From: Homoserinibacter sp. YIM 151385 | GTDB lineage: Bacteria; Actinomycetota; Actinomycetes; Actinomycetales; Microbacteriaceae | Direction of reading: 5' to 3' | DNA: 64,000 nt | Assembly: GCF_027912415.1 (NCBI RefSeq) | Contig: NZ_CP115175.1 | Span: 2,817,329-2,881,328, forward strand | Part shown: positions 7,750-16,458 of the stretch, piece by piece | How the letters are laid out: each line of letters begins with the position of its first letter | Position numbering within the stretch: the stretch's first letter is position 1 | Notes under the pieces: model-generated | Told to the model about the DNA's origin: nothing | Databases searched by the model: none | Seen by the model: only the letters and a program-made list of their open reading frames with translations | Translations under genes and position numbers: made by a program

Positions 7750-8958
7750 TCAGCTCGGGGTGACGGGCACCGGCTCCGTGTCGGGGATGGGGCTCGCGTC
7801 GCGGCCGCGGAGATCCGGGATGGCGCGATGGAACGCCGCCGCCACCGCGAGGGCCGCCGCCGCGAACGCCGCCGAGGCCCAGAAGGCGCCGTCGGGGCCG
7901 CGCGCGTCGATGAGGAAGCCCGCCACGGCGGAGCCGGCCGCCGCGCCGATGAGCTGCCCCGTGCCGACCCAGCCGTAGGCCTCCGCCGTGTCGCTGAAGC
8001 GGACGCTCGCCGAGACCATCGCGAACATCGCGGCGAGGGCGGGTGCGAGGCACAGCCCGGCGATCACGAGCGCGATCGCGACCGTCCAGAAGTCCCAGGC
8101 GACGGCGGCGAGCGCGGTGCCGAGGAAGATGACGAGGGTGCGGCGCGCGAGCGCCCACGGGCCGAGCGGCAGGTGCCCGAAGCCGAGGCCGCCGAGGAGG
8201 GAGGCGACCGCCCAGATCGCGAGGACGATGCCCGCCTCGGCGCCGCCCTCGCCGAACTCGGCGACGACGCCGGCCTCGATCGCGGCGCAGGAGCCGACGA
8301 CGAGGAAGCCGACGACGGTCGCGAGGAGCACGGGCGGCCGGCCGAGCACGACGCCGAGCTTCCGCTTGCTGCGGGGGATGCGGACCCGGCCGAGCTCGGG
8401 GGAGGTCAGGAACCAGAGCCCGCCGACGATGAGGAACGCGATCGAGAGCCCGATGCCGGCGACGGTCGAGACCTGCGTCGAGACGAAGGTCACGACGACG
8501 GGACCGGCGATCCAGATGAGCTCCTGCGCCGATGCGTCGAGCGAGAAGAGCGGGGTGAGCTGGCGCGAGTTCACCATCTTCGGGTAGATGGTGCGCACGG
8601 CCGGCTGCACGGGCGGGTAGCTGAGGCCGCAGACGAGGCCGAGCACCATGTAGACCCAGAGCTCGGTCTCGAGGAACGCGATCGCCGTCATGGAGGCGGC
8701 GCAGACGGCGGTCGTGAGGATGATGACGGGGCGCATGCCCCAGACGCCCATCCAGCGGCTCGTGAGCGGGCCGGCGACCGCCTGCCCGACGCTCGTGGCG
8801 GCGAGGACGAGGCCGGCCGCGCCGTAGCTGTGGAAGAGGTGCTCCATGTGGAGCAGGTAGCCGAGCGAGAGCATCCCGCTCGGGAACCGGGCCGTGAGCT
8901 GCGCGGCGATGATCCGGGCGACGCCCGGGGTGCGCAGCAGGTCGGTGTAGACGTTCAC
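7750..8958 (-). CDS. Major facilitator superfamily transporter
   Basis: The product has 402 residues and about 12 hydrophobic helices, typical of an MFS permease, with a cytoplasmic loop containing RIPRSKRKLG between the two halves. It starts with GTG (MNVYTDLLRTPG); a TAGGCT hexamer lies 9 nt upstream. The sequence resembles drug- or metabolite-efflux members, but no substrate can be assigned. It runs divergently from the ribonucleotide reductase operon across a 400-bp intergenic region and converges on the haemoglobin gene, 6 bp apart. Confidence 0.88.
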   Translation of the reverse strand: MNVYTDLLRTPGVARIIAAQLTARFPSGMLSLGYLLHMEHLFHSYGAAGLVLAATSVGQAVAGPLTSRWMGVWGMRPVIILTTAVCAASMTAIAFLETELWVYMVLGLVCGLSYPPVQPAVRTIYPKMVNSRQLTPLFSLDASAQELIWIAGPVVVTFVSTQVSTVAGIGLSIAFLIVGGLWFLTSPELGRVRIPRSKRKLGVVLGRPPVLLATVVGFLVVGSCAAIEAGVVAEFGEGGAEAGIVLAIWAVASLLGGLGFGHLPLGPWALARRTLVIFLGTALAAVAWDFWTVAIALVIAGLCLAPALAAMFAMVSASVRFSDTAEAYGWVGTGQLIGAAAGSAVAGFLIDARGPDGAFWASAAFAAAALAVAAAFHRAIPDLRGRDASPIPDTEPVPVTPS

Positions 8959-9053
8959 GATGCGTCCAGCCTAGTTCTCGCCGCGCCGTGGCAGCCGGGA
9001 TGTCGGCGGCGCCCCCGAGCATGGTCCGAGGAGTCCGGCATCCCTCCACAGGC

Positions 9054-9093
9054 TGTGAATAACAGGGCTGTAGTTATGCACAGTTGTGGATGA
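9054..9093. promoter_or_regulatory. DnaA-box-like cluster upstream of nrdA
   Basis: TGTGAATAA (9054-9062) and TTATGCACA (9074-9082) are inverted copies that both fit TTWTNCACA exactly. TGTGGATGA (9085-9093) fits 8 of 9. The sites lie just upstream of the NrdR boxes. In E. coli, DnaA binds similar boxes at the nrdAB promoter; function here is inferred. Confidence 0.5.
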
Positions 9094-9098
9094 CACGC

Positions 9099-9114
9099 CC
9101 ACTAGATGTTGGGT
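9099..9114. promoter_or_regulatory. NrdR box 1
   Basis: CCACTAGATGTTGGGT matches the NrdR consensus ACACTATATATAGTGT at 11 of 16 positions. It overlaps the upstream side of the predicted -35. Its centre is 32 bp from that of box 2, the three-turn spacing typical of NrdR sites. Confidence 0.7.
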
Positions 9115-9116
9115 GC

Positions 9117-9144
9117 TTGCAGTGTCGGTCCCCCGATATATAGT
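9117..9144 (+). promoter_or_regulatory. Predicted nrdA promoter
   Basis: TTGCAG (9117-9122) and TATAGT (9139-9144) are separated by 16 bp. The -10 lies inside NrdR box 2, so NrdR binding would block RNA polymerase. The predicted leader is about 210 nt; it shows no B12-box (GCCACTG-like) riboswitch core. Confidence 0.6.
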
Positions 9145-9146
9145 GG
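9131..9146. promoter_or_regulatory. NrdR box 2
   Basis: CCCCGATATATAGTGG matches the NrdR consensus at 12 of 16 positions and covers the predicted -10 element of nrdA. Confidence 0.75.
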
Positions 9147-9360
9147 TCGAACTGCGACGCCGAGGGCCGGGGATCTGGGCCTGAGCCGCAGCTCCCCCCG
9201 CGTTCCCGCGCCCGCTGTTCAGCGTGCCCGGAGCCCGGGATCAGCACCACCGCACGATCGACATCGCTTCGCAGCCGGCCGCGTCTGCACCATCAACCCG
9301 CGGCACACCATCAGCACACCGGGGATGCGCCGAACGGCGCAAGAGGGAGTCGGATCCACA

Positions 9361-11832
9361 GTGTCCATCACGGTCGTCAAGCGCAACGGAGAGCGCGAGC
9401 CCTACGACGCGAACAAGATCAACCTCGCCATCGAGGACGCCAGCCGCGGGCTCGACGAGAGCATCACGTGGGTGACCCAGATCGCCTCCGAGCTCGAGCT
9501 CACCCTCTTCGACGGGATCACGACGCAGCAGCTCGACGAGGCGGTCATCCAGGTCGCGCTCCAGAACGTCAAGGACGACCCCGCCTTCGACACCGTCGCC
9601 GCGCGCCTCCTCCTCAAGACCGTCTACAAGGCGGTCCTCGGCGACTACGCCTCGCCCGAGGAGCTCACGGCGCTCCACCGCGAGCACTTCGCCGCGTACG
9701 TCGCCCGCGGCGTCGAGGAGACGCTCCTCGACTCGCGCTTCACGACCGGCATCTTCGACCTGGAGCGCCTCGCCGCGGCCCTCGAGCCCGAGCGCGACGG
9801 CCTCCTCAAGTACATCGGCGCCGTCACGCTCAACAACCGCTACGGCATCAAGGCCCGCAACGGCGAGCCGCTCGAGGTGCCGCAGTACTTCTGGATGCGC
9901 ATCGCGATGGGCCTCTCGCTCAACGAGGCCGACGCCACGAGCCACGCGATCGCGTTCTACGAGAAGATGTCGAAGCTCGAGTACCTCGCGGCAGGCTCGA
10001 CGCTCGTCAACGCCGGCACCTCCTACCCGCAGCTCTCGAACTGCTTCGTCATGGAGATGCAGGACGACATCGAGCACATCGCGAAGAGCGTCCGCGACGT
10101 CATGTGGCTCACGAAGGGCACGGGCGGCATCGGCCTCTCGGTCTCGAAGCTCCGCGCGCAGGGCTCGCCCATCCGCTCGAACAACACCATGTCGACCGGC
10201 CCGATCCCCTTCATGCACACGATCGACTCGGTGCTGCGCGCGGTCAGCCGCGGCGGCAAGAAGTTCGGCGCCCTCTGCTTCTACATGGAGAACTGGCACC
10301 TCGACTTCCCCGAGTTCCTCGAGCTGCGCAACAACTCGGGCGACCCCTACCGCCGCACGCGCACCGCGAACACGGCCGTCTGGATCTCCGACGAGTTCAT
10401 GAAGCGCGTCCAGAACGACGAGGACTGGTACCTCTTCGACCCGCTCGAGGTCGCCGACCTCGGCGAGCTCTACGGCAAGGCCTTCTCGGAGCGCTACGCG
10501 GAGTACATCGCCATGGCGGAGCGCGGCGAGCTGCGGATGTTCAAGAAGATCGGCGCGCGCGAGCAGTTCAAGGCGATCCTCATCTCCCTCCAGACCACGA
10601 GCCACCCGTGGCTCACCTGGAAGGACACGATCAACAACCGCGCCCTCAACAACAACACGGGCACGATCCACCTCTCGAACCTCTGCACCGAGATCTGCCT
10701 CCCGCAGGACGAGGACAACGTCTCCGTCTGCAACCTGGCCTCGATCAACCTGCCGACGCACCTCGTCACCCACGAGGACGGCACGAAGGGCTTCGACTGG
10801 ACGCTCATCGAGGAGAGCGCCCGACTCGCGGTCCGCCAGCTCGACAACCTCATCGACATCACGGTCTCGAGCGTCGCCGAGGCCGACTTCTCGAACCAGC
10901 AGAACCGCGCGATCGGCCTCGGCGTCATGGGCTTCACCGACGTCACCGAGCGCCTCGGCATCTCCTACGAGTCGGAGGAGGCGCTCGAGCTGATCGACGA
11001 GGTCATGGAGCACGTGTCGTACGCCGCGATCGAGGAGAGCGTGAAGCTCGCCGAGGAGCGCGGCTCGTACACGAACTTCCAGGGCTCGCGCTGGTCCGAG
11101 GGCCTCGTGCCCTTCGACTCGATCGCGCTGACGGAGGCCGACCGCGGCACCCCGATCAACGTCTCGCGCACCACCCGCCTCGACTGGGACGCGCTCCGCG
11201 CGAAGGTCAAGAGCGGCATGCGCAACGCGACGCTCATGGCCATCGCGCCCACGGCCTCCATCGGCCTCGTCGCCGGCACCACGCCCGGGCTCGACCCGCA
11301 GTTCTCGCAGATCTTCAGCCGCTCGACCTCGAACGGCAAGTTCCTCGAGATCAACCGCAACCTGGTCCGCGACCTCCAGGAGCTCGGCATCTGGAACGAG
11401 GTCCGCGAGCAGGTCCTGCGCAGCCAGGGCGACATCCAGCGCGTCGAGGCGATCCCGGAGCACATCAAGGCCGTCTACAAGACGAGCTTCCAGCTCTCGC
11501 CCTTCTCGTTCCTCGACGTCGCGGCGCGCGCGCAGAAGTGGATCGACCAGGCGATCAGCCGCAACATGTACCTCGAGACGCGCGACCTCGGCGACATGAT
11601 GGACATCTACTACGGGGCCTGGGAGCGCGGTGTCAAGACGACGTACTACCTGCACATGAAGCCGCGTCACACCGCCGAGCAGTCGACCGTCAAGGTCAAC
11701 AAGTCGGAGGACATCGGCCAGGGCGCGAAGCGCGGCTTCGGCGCCCCCAAGGCGGAGCCCGTCGCGGCGGAGTCGGCGGCGCCCGCCGCCGCGGCGCCGG
11801 CGCGCAAGGGCTTCGGCGGACTGGGGAAGTAG
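9361..11832 (+). CDS. nrdA: Class I ribonucleoside-diphosphate reductase, alpha subunit (without C-terminal CxxC)
   Basis: The product has 823 residues and reduces ribonucleotides for DNA synthesis. An ATP-cone lies at about residues 1-90. The catalytic core has the Cys228/Cys457 redox pair (QLSNC and SVCNL) and the thiyl-radical Cys442 within NLCTE, with Asn440 and Glu444. The C-terminal linker is Ala/Pro-rich and carries two GFG motifs (KRGFG, RKGFGG), then stops after LGK. The redox-active C-terminal cysteine pair expected in NrdA is absent here and is found in the next small frame. I chose GTG 9361 because homologues begin SITVVKRNG; an ATG at 9325 is an alternative. It heads the nrd operon. 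Confidence 0.95.
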   Translation: MSITVVKRNGEREPYDANKINLAIEDASRGLDESITWVTQIASELELTLFDGITTQQLDEAVIQVALQNVKDDPAFDTVAARLLLKTVYKAVLGDYASPEELTALHREHFAAYVARGVEETLLDSRFTTGIFDLERLAAALEPERDGLLKYIGAVTLNNRYGIKARNGEPLEVPQYFWMRIAMGLSLNEADATSHAIAFYEKMSKLEYLAAGSTLVNAGTSYPQLSNCFVMEMQDDIEHIAKSVRDVMWLTKGTGGIGLSVSKLRAQGSPIRSNNTMSTGPIPFMHTIDSVLRAVSRGGKKFGALCFYMENWHLDFPEFLELRNNSGDPYRRTRTANTAVWISDEFMKRVQNDEDWYLFDPLEVADLGELYGKAFSERYAEYIAMAERGELRMFKKIGAREQFKAILISLQTTSHPWLTWKDTINNRALNNNTGTIHLSNLCTEICLPQDEDNVSVCNLASINLPTHLVTHEDGTKGFDWTLIEESARLAVRQLDNLIDITVSSVAEADFSNQQNRAIGLGVMGFTDVTERLGISYESEEALELIDEVMEHVSYAAIEESVKLAEERGSYTNFQGSRWSEGLVPFDSIALTEADRGTPINVSRTTRLDWDALRAKVKSGMRNATLMAIAPTASIGLVAGTTPGLDPQFSQIFSRSTSNGKFLEINRNLVRDLQELGIWNEVREQVLRSQGDIQRVEAIPEHIKAVYKTSFQLSPFSFLDVAARAQKWIDQAISRNMYLETRDLGDMMDIYYGAWERGVKTTYYLHMKPRHTAEQSTVKVNKSEDIGQGAKRGFGAPKAEPVAAESAAPAAAAPARKGFGGLGK

Positions 11833-11834
11833 TC

Positions 11835-11909
11835 ATGGACGACGTGATCGACGGCTACGACATCCCGGTCGACCCGATGGACCTCCTCCAGTGCGAGAGC
11901 TGCCAGTAG
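11835..11909 (+). CDS. 24-residue peptide resembling the NrdA C-terminal redox tail
   Basis: The frame begins two bases after the nrdA stop and encodes an acidic peptide ending in LLQCESCQ. A CxxC followed by one residue at the extreme C-terminus is what NrdA proteins use to re-reduce the active-site disulfide. GGGGA precedes the ATG by 7 nt, so it could be translated separately by coupling. One extra G in the GGGG run at 11823-11826 would instead join it in frame to nrdA. It is therefore either a split tail, a frameshifting product, or the result of a sequencing or assembly indel. Confidence 0.6.
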   Translation: MDDVIDGYDIPVDPMDLLQCESCQ

Positions 11910-11968
11910 GCGCACGCACCGGCCCCGACCCCGACGCACGAACGACCTCGAAAGCGAGATGAGCTGAC

Positions 11969-12967
11969 ATGCCGATCCTCGGCACCGGAATCAAGGAGGG
12001 ACTCCTCCTCAAGCCCGTCACCTACAAGTGGGCGATGGACCTCTACGACCAGGCGGTCGCGAACACCTGGTTCCCGAACGAGATCCAGCTCGGCGAGGAC
12101 ATCGCCGACTTCAAGAAGATGACGGACGAGGAGCGCCACGCGATCACGTTCCTCATGTCCTACTTCAACCCGAACGAGCTGCTCGTCAACAAGGCGCTCG
12201 CCTTCGGCGTCTACCCCTACATCAACGCTCCCGAGGCGCACCTCTACCTCGCGAAGCAGATGTGGGAGGAGGCGAACCACTGCATGTCCTTCGAGTACGT
12301 GCTCGAGACCTTCCCCATCGATCGGGATGCGGCCTACAACTCCCACGTGGACGTGCCCTCGATGGCGCGCAAGGAGGAGTTCGAGGTCAACTTCATCCGC
12401 CGCATGACGGAGGAGACGCTCGACATCACGACGACCAAGGGCAAGCAGGACTTCATCCGCAACCTCGTCGCGTACAACATCATCCTCGAGGGCATCTGGT
12501 TCTACTCGGGCTTCATGGTCGCGCTCTCGTTCCGCCAGCGGAACCTGCTGCGCAACTTCGGCTCGCTCATGGACTGGATCGTGCGCGACGAGTCGCTGCA
12601 CCTGAAGTTCGGGATCAACCTAATCCTCACGGTCCTCGAGGAGAACCCCGACCTCCAGACGGAGGAGTTCGCGACCGAGATCAAGCAGATGATCCTCGAC
12701 GCGGTCGAGATGGAGGAGCAGTACAACCAGGACCTGCTGCCGAACGGCATCCTCGGCCTCAACGCCTCCTACATCAACCAGTACGTCAAGTACCTGGCCG
12801 ACCGCCGGCTCGAGGAGCTCGGCTTCGAGGCGCACTACAACGTCACGAACCCGGCGAAGTGGATGGCGACGGCCAACGACACCCTCCAGCTCGTCAACTT
12901 CTTCGAGTCGACGAACACCTCCTACGAGTCGAACGCGTCGGCCGGGTCCGCGACCCGCGGCAGCTGA
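11969..12967 (+). CDS. nrdB: Ribonucleotide reductase beta subunit, class Ic-like
   Basis: The product has 332 residues with a ferritin-like helical fold. The metal ligands are Glu70, Glu101, His104, Glu174, Glu208 and His211 (motifs FNPNELL, WEEANH, LEGIWFY and RDESLH). Residue 108, the radical-Tyr position seven residues after Glu101, is Phe (HCMSFEY), and the first ligand is Glu rather than Asp. Both features match class Ic enzymes such as that of Chlamydia, which use a Mn/Fe cofactor. Tyr110 matches the Tyr two residues after that Phe in the chlamydial protein. It lies 59 bp after the CxxC peptide frame in the same operon. Confidence 0.93.
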   Translation: MPILGTGIKEGLLLKPVTYKWAMDLYDQAVANTWFPNEIQLGEDIADFKKMTDEERHAITFLMSYFNPNELLVNKALAFGVYPYINAPEAHLYLAKQMWEEANHCMSFEYVLETFPIDRDAAYNSHVDVPSMARKEEFEVNFIRRMTEETLDITTTKGKQDFIRNLVAYNIILEGIWFYSGFMVALSFRQRNLLRNFGSLMDWIVRDESLHLKFGINLILTVLEENPDLQTEEFATEIKQMILDAVEMEEQYNQDLLPNGILGLNASYINQYVKYLADRRLEELGFEAHYNVTNPAKWMATANDTLQLVNFFESTNTSYESNASAGSATRGS

Positions 12968-12989
12968 CGCCCCAGCGCAGCACGGCTGG

Positions 12990-13029
12990 ACGACTCGGCG
13001 CCCCGGAATCATCCGGGGCGCCGAGTCGT
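12990..13029. terminator. Strong bidirectional terminator
   Basis: A perfect 18-bp stem (ACGACTCGGCGCCCCGGA and its complement) with an ATCA loop lies between the convergent nrdB and GH51 genes, 22 bp after the nrdB stop and 25 bp after the end of the GH51 gene. Confidence 0.85.
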
Positions 13030-13054
13030 GTCCGGGGCGCCGAGCCGGCGCGGC

Positions 13055-14590
13055 TCAGCCCCGCGAGACCTCGAGCTCGATGACCGCCCAGGCGAGCGGG
13101 GGCAGCGTCGCGTGGAGGACGCCGTCCTGCGTGCCGACGCCCTCGAGCGGCGCGAGGCCCACCGCATCCTGCGCCTGCTCGGTGTTCGCGGTGCGGCGGT
13201 CGCCGCCCTCCGGCACCGTCAGGACCTCGGCGCGCGTCACGCGGCCCGCCGTGAGGCCGCGCAGCTCGACCGTCACCTCGGCCGACTCCTCGAGCCCGCG
13301 GTTCGCGAGGAACAGCGCGACACGGCCCGACTCCTCGTCCCAGGTCGCCGAGACGTCGACGAGGTCGGCATCCCCGAATTTCCTCGTCGGGTAGCGGTCC
13401 GAGTCGACCGCGGTGCGCAGGATGCGCCCCTTCGCGAGCGCCGACATCCGGGCGAAGGGCCAGAAGATCGACTGGCGCCACGCCGGCCCGCCCTCCTCCG
13501 AGCGGATGGGGGCGATGATGTTGACGAGCTGCGCCTGGTTCGCGATCCGCACCCGGTCGCCGTGGCGCAGCAGCGAGTTGAGGAAGGTGCCGACGACGAC
13601 CGCGTCGGTCACGTTGTAGGTGTCCTCGATGAGGCGCGGGTGCTCGCGCCAGGTCTTCTGCACGTTGTGCGGCTGGTCCTCGGTGTCGAGACCGCGCTGG
13701 TACCAGACGTTCCACTCGTCGAAGGAGAGCTGCACGTCCTTCGTGTGCTTGCCGGCCGCCTTGACGGCGTCCACGGTCGAGACGACGCCCTCGATGAACG
13801 CGTCCATGTCGACCGCCTCCGCGAGGAAGGACGCCGCATCCCCGTCATCCTCCTGGTAGTACGCGTGGAGCGAGATGTAGTCGACCTCGTCGTAGGCGTG
13901 CGTGAGGACGGTGTGCTCCCAGCTGCCGAAGGTCGGCATCTGGCGGTTCGAGGAGCCGACGGCGACGAGCTCGATCGTGGGGTCGACGTAGCGCATCGCC
14001 TTCGCCGCCTCCTGCGCGAGGCGGCCGTACTCGGCGGCGGTCTTGTGGCCGATCTGCCAGGGCCCGTCGAGCTCGTTGCCGAGGCACCACAGCTTGATGT
14101 CGAAGGGCTCCGCCGAGCCGTGCTGCCTCCGCAGATCCGAGAGGCGGGTGCCGCCGGGGTGGTTCGCGTACTCGACGAGCTCGCGCGCCGCATCCACGCC
14201 GCGGGTGCCGAGGTTGACGGCCTCCATGATCTCGACGTCCGCCTCGCGCGCCCAGCGCACGAACTCGTGGAGGCCGAAGGCGTTCGTCTCGATCGTGTGC
14301 CAGGCGCCGTCGATGCGGCGCGGGCGGTCCTCGACGGGGCCGACCCCGTCCTCCCAGTTGTAGCCGGAGACGAAGTTGCCGCCCGGGTAGCGGACCACCG
14401 TCGGACCCAGCTCCCGGACCAGCTCGAGCACGTCGCGGCGGGTGCCGTGCTCGTCGGCCTCCGGGTGGCCGGGCTCGAAGATCCCGGTGTACACGCAGCG
14501 GCCCATGTGCTCGACGAAGGAGCCGAAGAGGCGGCGGGGCACCTCCCCGATCGTGAAGTCGCGGTCGATCGTGATGCGGGCGCGGGACAT
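13055..14590 (-). CDS. abfA: GH51 alpha-L-arabinofuranosidase
   Basis: The product has 511 residues, the usual length of bacterial GH51 enzymes. The acid/base is Glu173 in WCLGNELDG and the nucleophile is Glu292 in SFDEWNVWY. The N-terminal barrel motif FGSFVEHMGRCVY and a C-terminal beta-sandwich are present. There is no signal peptide, so it acts in the cytoplasm and releases L-arabinose from imported arabino-oligosaccharides. AAGGAG lies 5-6 nt before the ATG. It is the last gene of the operon that starts with the sugar-binding protein at 17789. Confidence 0.95.
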   Translation of the reverse strand: MSRARITIDRDFTIGEVPRRLFGSFVEHMGRCVYTGIFEPGHPEADEHGTRRDVLELVRELGPTVVRYPGGNFVSGYNWEDGVGPVEDRPRRIDGAWHTIETNAFGLHEFVRWAREADVEIMEAVNLGTRGVDAARELVEYANHPGGTRLSDLRRQHGSAEPFDIKLWCLGNELDGPWQIGHKTAAEYGRLAQEAAKAMRYVDPTIELVAVGSSNRQMPTFGSWEHTVLTHAYDEVDYISLHAYYQEDDGDAASFLAEAVDMDAFIEGVVSTVDAVKAAGKHTKDVQLSFDEWNVWYQRGLDTEDQPHNVQKTWREHPRLIEDTYNVTDAVVVGTFLNSLLRHGDRVRIANQAQLVNIIAPIRSEEGGPAWRQSIFWPFARMSALAKGRILRTAVDSDRYPTRKFGDADLVDVSATWDEESGRVALFLANRGLEESAEVTVELRGLTAGRVTRAEVLTVPEGGDRRTANTEQAQDAVGLAPLEGVGTQDGVLHATLPPLAWAVIELEVSRG

Positions 14591-14635
14591 GGGGCTCCTT
14601 GGGTTCGGGGATCGGGATGCGGAGGCGACGGCGCG

Positions 14636-15523
14636 CTACTGGCCGCCGAAGCCGGTCGTGGCGACGCCCTTGACGATCTGGCGCTGGAAGACGAGGAACA
14701 CGACGATGAGCGGCAGCGCGGCGAGCACGGCCTGCGCCATCACCTGCGCGTACTGCACGCCGTAGGCGCTGATGACGGTCTGGAGGCCGACCGGCAGCGT
14801 CATGAGCGAGGTGTCGTTGATGACGAGGAAGGGCCAGAGGAAGTTGTTCCAGGCCGAGATGAACACGAAGATCGCGACGCTCGCGAGGATGGGGCGCGAG
14901 AGCGGCAGCGCGACCGACCAGAACACGCGGAGCCGGCTCGCGCCGTCGACGCGGGCCGCATCCTCGAGCTCGACGGGCACGTTGTCGAAGAACTTCTTGA
15001 GGATGAAGACCATGGGCGGCGCGACGACCTGCGGCAGGATCAGTCCGAGATGCGTGTCGACGAGGTCGAAGGCGAGCATCTCGTGGAACAGCGGGATGAT
15101 GAGCACCTGCGGCGGCACGATGATCGATGCGATGACGGCGCCGTAGAGCACCTTCCGCCCGCGGAACTCGAGCCGCGAGAAGGCGTAGCCCGCGAGCGCC
15201 GAGATCGCGACCGTGATGACGGTCACCCAGAGCGAGGTCCAGAGGCTGTTCCAGGCCCAGACCGGCACGTTGCCCTGCGAGAGGATCGCGGTGAAGGCGT
15301 CGAGGGTGAAGCCGTTCGCGGGGATCCACGACGGGGTGGAGGCGGCATCCACCTCGGTCTTGAGCGAGGTGTCGACCGCCCACAGGAAGGGCAGCAGCCA
15401 CGCGGCCGCGAGGATCGCGAGCACCGCGAGGGCGGCGACCCGCGCGGGGCCGAAGGGCTTCTCGCCGGGCTTGCGCTCGCGGCGGCGGATGCGGAGCTCC
15501 GGGTGGAGCGCGTCGGTGGTCAT
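14636..15523 (-). CDS. Carbohydrate ABC transporter permease, MalG/AraQ type
   Basis: The product has 295 residues and about six membrane helices. The EAA loop ELEDAARVDGASRLRVFWSV is well conserved. It is the second permease of a CUT1 importer and pairs with the MalF-type permease whose stop overlaps its ATG (ATGA). The GH51 gene 45 bp downstream suggests arabino-oligosaccharides as cargo. No ATPase gene is present in the operon; CUT1 systems commonly share an MsiK-type ATPase encoded elsewhere. Confidence 0.93.
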   Translation of the reverse strand: MTTDALHPELRIRRRERKPGEKPFGPARVAALAVLAILAAAWLLPFLWAVDTSLKTEVDAASTPSWIPANGFTLDAFTAILSQGNVPVWAWNSLWTSLWVTVITVAISALAGYAFSRLEFRGRKVLYGAVIASIIVPPQVLIIPLFHEMLAFDLVDTHLGLILPQVVAPPMVFILKKFFDNVPVELEDAARVDGASRLRVFWSVALPLSRPILASVAIFVFISAWNNFLWPFLVINDTSLMTLPVGLQTVISAYGVQYAQVMAQAVLAALPLIVVFLVFQRQIVKGVATTGFGGQ

Positions 15524-16458
15524 GCGCGGCCTCCTCGCCGGCGGGTGATCGCGAGCTGCGCGACCGCGATGATGATGATGACGGCGAAGAAGACGTAGCT
15601 GATCGCCGCCGAGTAGCCGAAGCGGTAGCCGGTGAAGCCGGTCTCGTAGATGTACTGGACGATCGAGCGGGTCGTCGGCGAGGAGGCCCCGCCGAGCATC
15701 TGGTACACCTGGTCGAACAGCTTGAGGGACGCCAGCACCTGCAGGATGAGGATCAGCACGGTGGTGGGCGCGAGCTGGGGGAGCGTGATCGACACGAGCT
15801 TGCGCCAGGTGCCGGCGCCGTCGAGCGAGGCCGCCTCGTACTGCTGCGCCGGGATGTTCTGCAGCGCCGCGAGGTAGAGCAGGAAGTTGAAGCCGACCGT
15901 CCACCAGACGGTCGCGATGACGACCGAGACCATCGCCGTGTCGGCATCCTGCAGCCACGCCTGGGGCGGCATCCCGAACCAGGCGAGCACGCCGTTCGCG
16001 GCGCCGAACTGCGGGTTGAAGATCCAGACCCAGATCTGGGAGATGACGGTCGAGGCGAGCAGGAACGGCATGAAGAAGGACAGCCGCCACAGCCACTGAC
16101 CGGGCAGCCCCTGGTCGACGAGGATCGCCATGACGAGCGCGACGAGGACGAGCGGCACGGTGCTGAGCAGCGTGAACCAGACCGTGTTGCCGAAGGACTG
16201 CCAGACGGTCGGGTCGCCGAGCGCCTCGGCGTAGTTCTCGAGGCCGATGATGCCGCCGCCCGTGCCCGCGAGGGAGAGGTCGGTGAAGCTCAGGTAGAGC
16301 CCGTTGAGGATCGGCCACACGAGGAAGAGCGCGAAGGCGACGAGGAAGGGGGCGAGGAAGCCCCAGCCGACGAGCTGCTCGCGGCGGCGGCCGCGGCGGC
16401 GCGCGGTGCGGACCTGCTCCGGCCGGGCGGTGGCGGGGCGTGCGGCGGTGGCGGTCAT
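15520..16458 (-). CDS. Carbohydrate ABC transporter permease, MalF/AraP type
   Basis: The product has 312 residues. A basic cytoplasmic tail (RTARRRGRRREQ) precedes about six membrane helices. The EAA loop is QQYEAASLDGAGTWRKLVSI. Its ATG overlaps the stop of the binding-protein gene and its own stop overlaps the next permease, so the three transporter genes are coupled. The start was chosen from this overlap. It should act in the inner membrane with the MalG-type partner. Confidence 0.93.
   Translation of the reverse strand: MTATAARPATARPEQVRTARRRGRRREQLVGWGFLAPFLVAFALFLVWPILNGLYLSFTDLSLAGTGGGIIGLENYAEALGDPTVWQSFGNTVWFTLLSTVPLVLVALVMAILVDQGLPGQWLWRLSFFMPFLLASTVISQIWVWIFNPQFGAANGVLAWFGMPPQAWLQDADTAMVSVVIATVWWTVGFNFLLYLAALQNIPAQQYEAASLDGAGTWRKLVSITLPQLAPTTVLILILQVLASLKLFDQVYQMLGGASSPTTRSIVQYIYETGFTGYRFGYSAAISYVFFAVIIIIAVAQLAITRRRGGRA

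Noticed and set aside
9054..9093. A chromosomal replication origin
   Set aside because: Only two or three DnaA-like boxes occur, with no AT-rich unwinding region and no dnaA, dnaN or gyrase genes nearby.
9151..9360. A cobalamin riboswitch in the nrdA leader
   Set aside because: Some actinobacterial nrd operons have one, but no B12-box-like GCCACTG core or matching fold is seen here.
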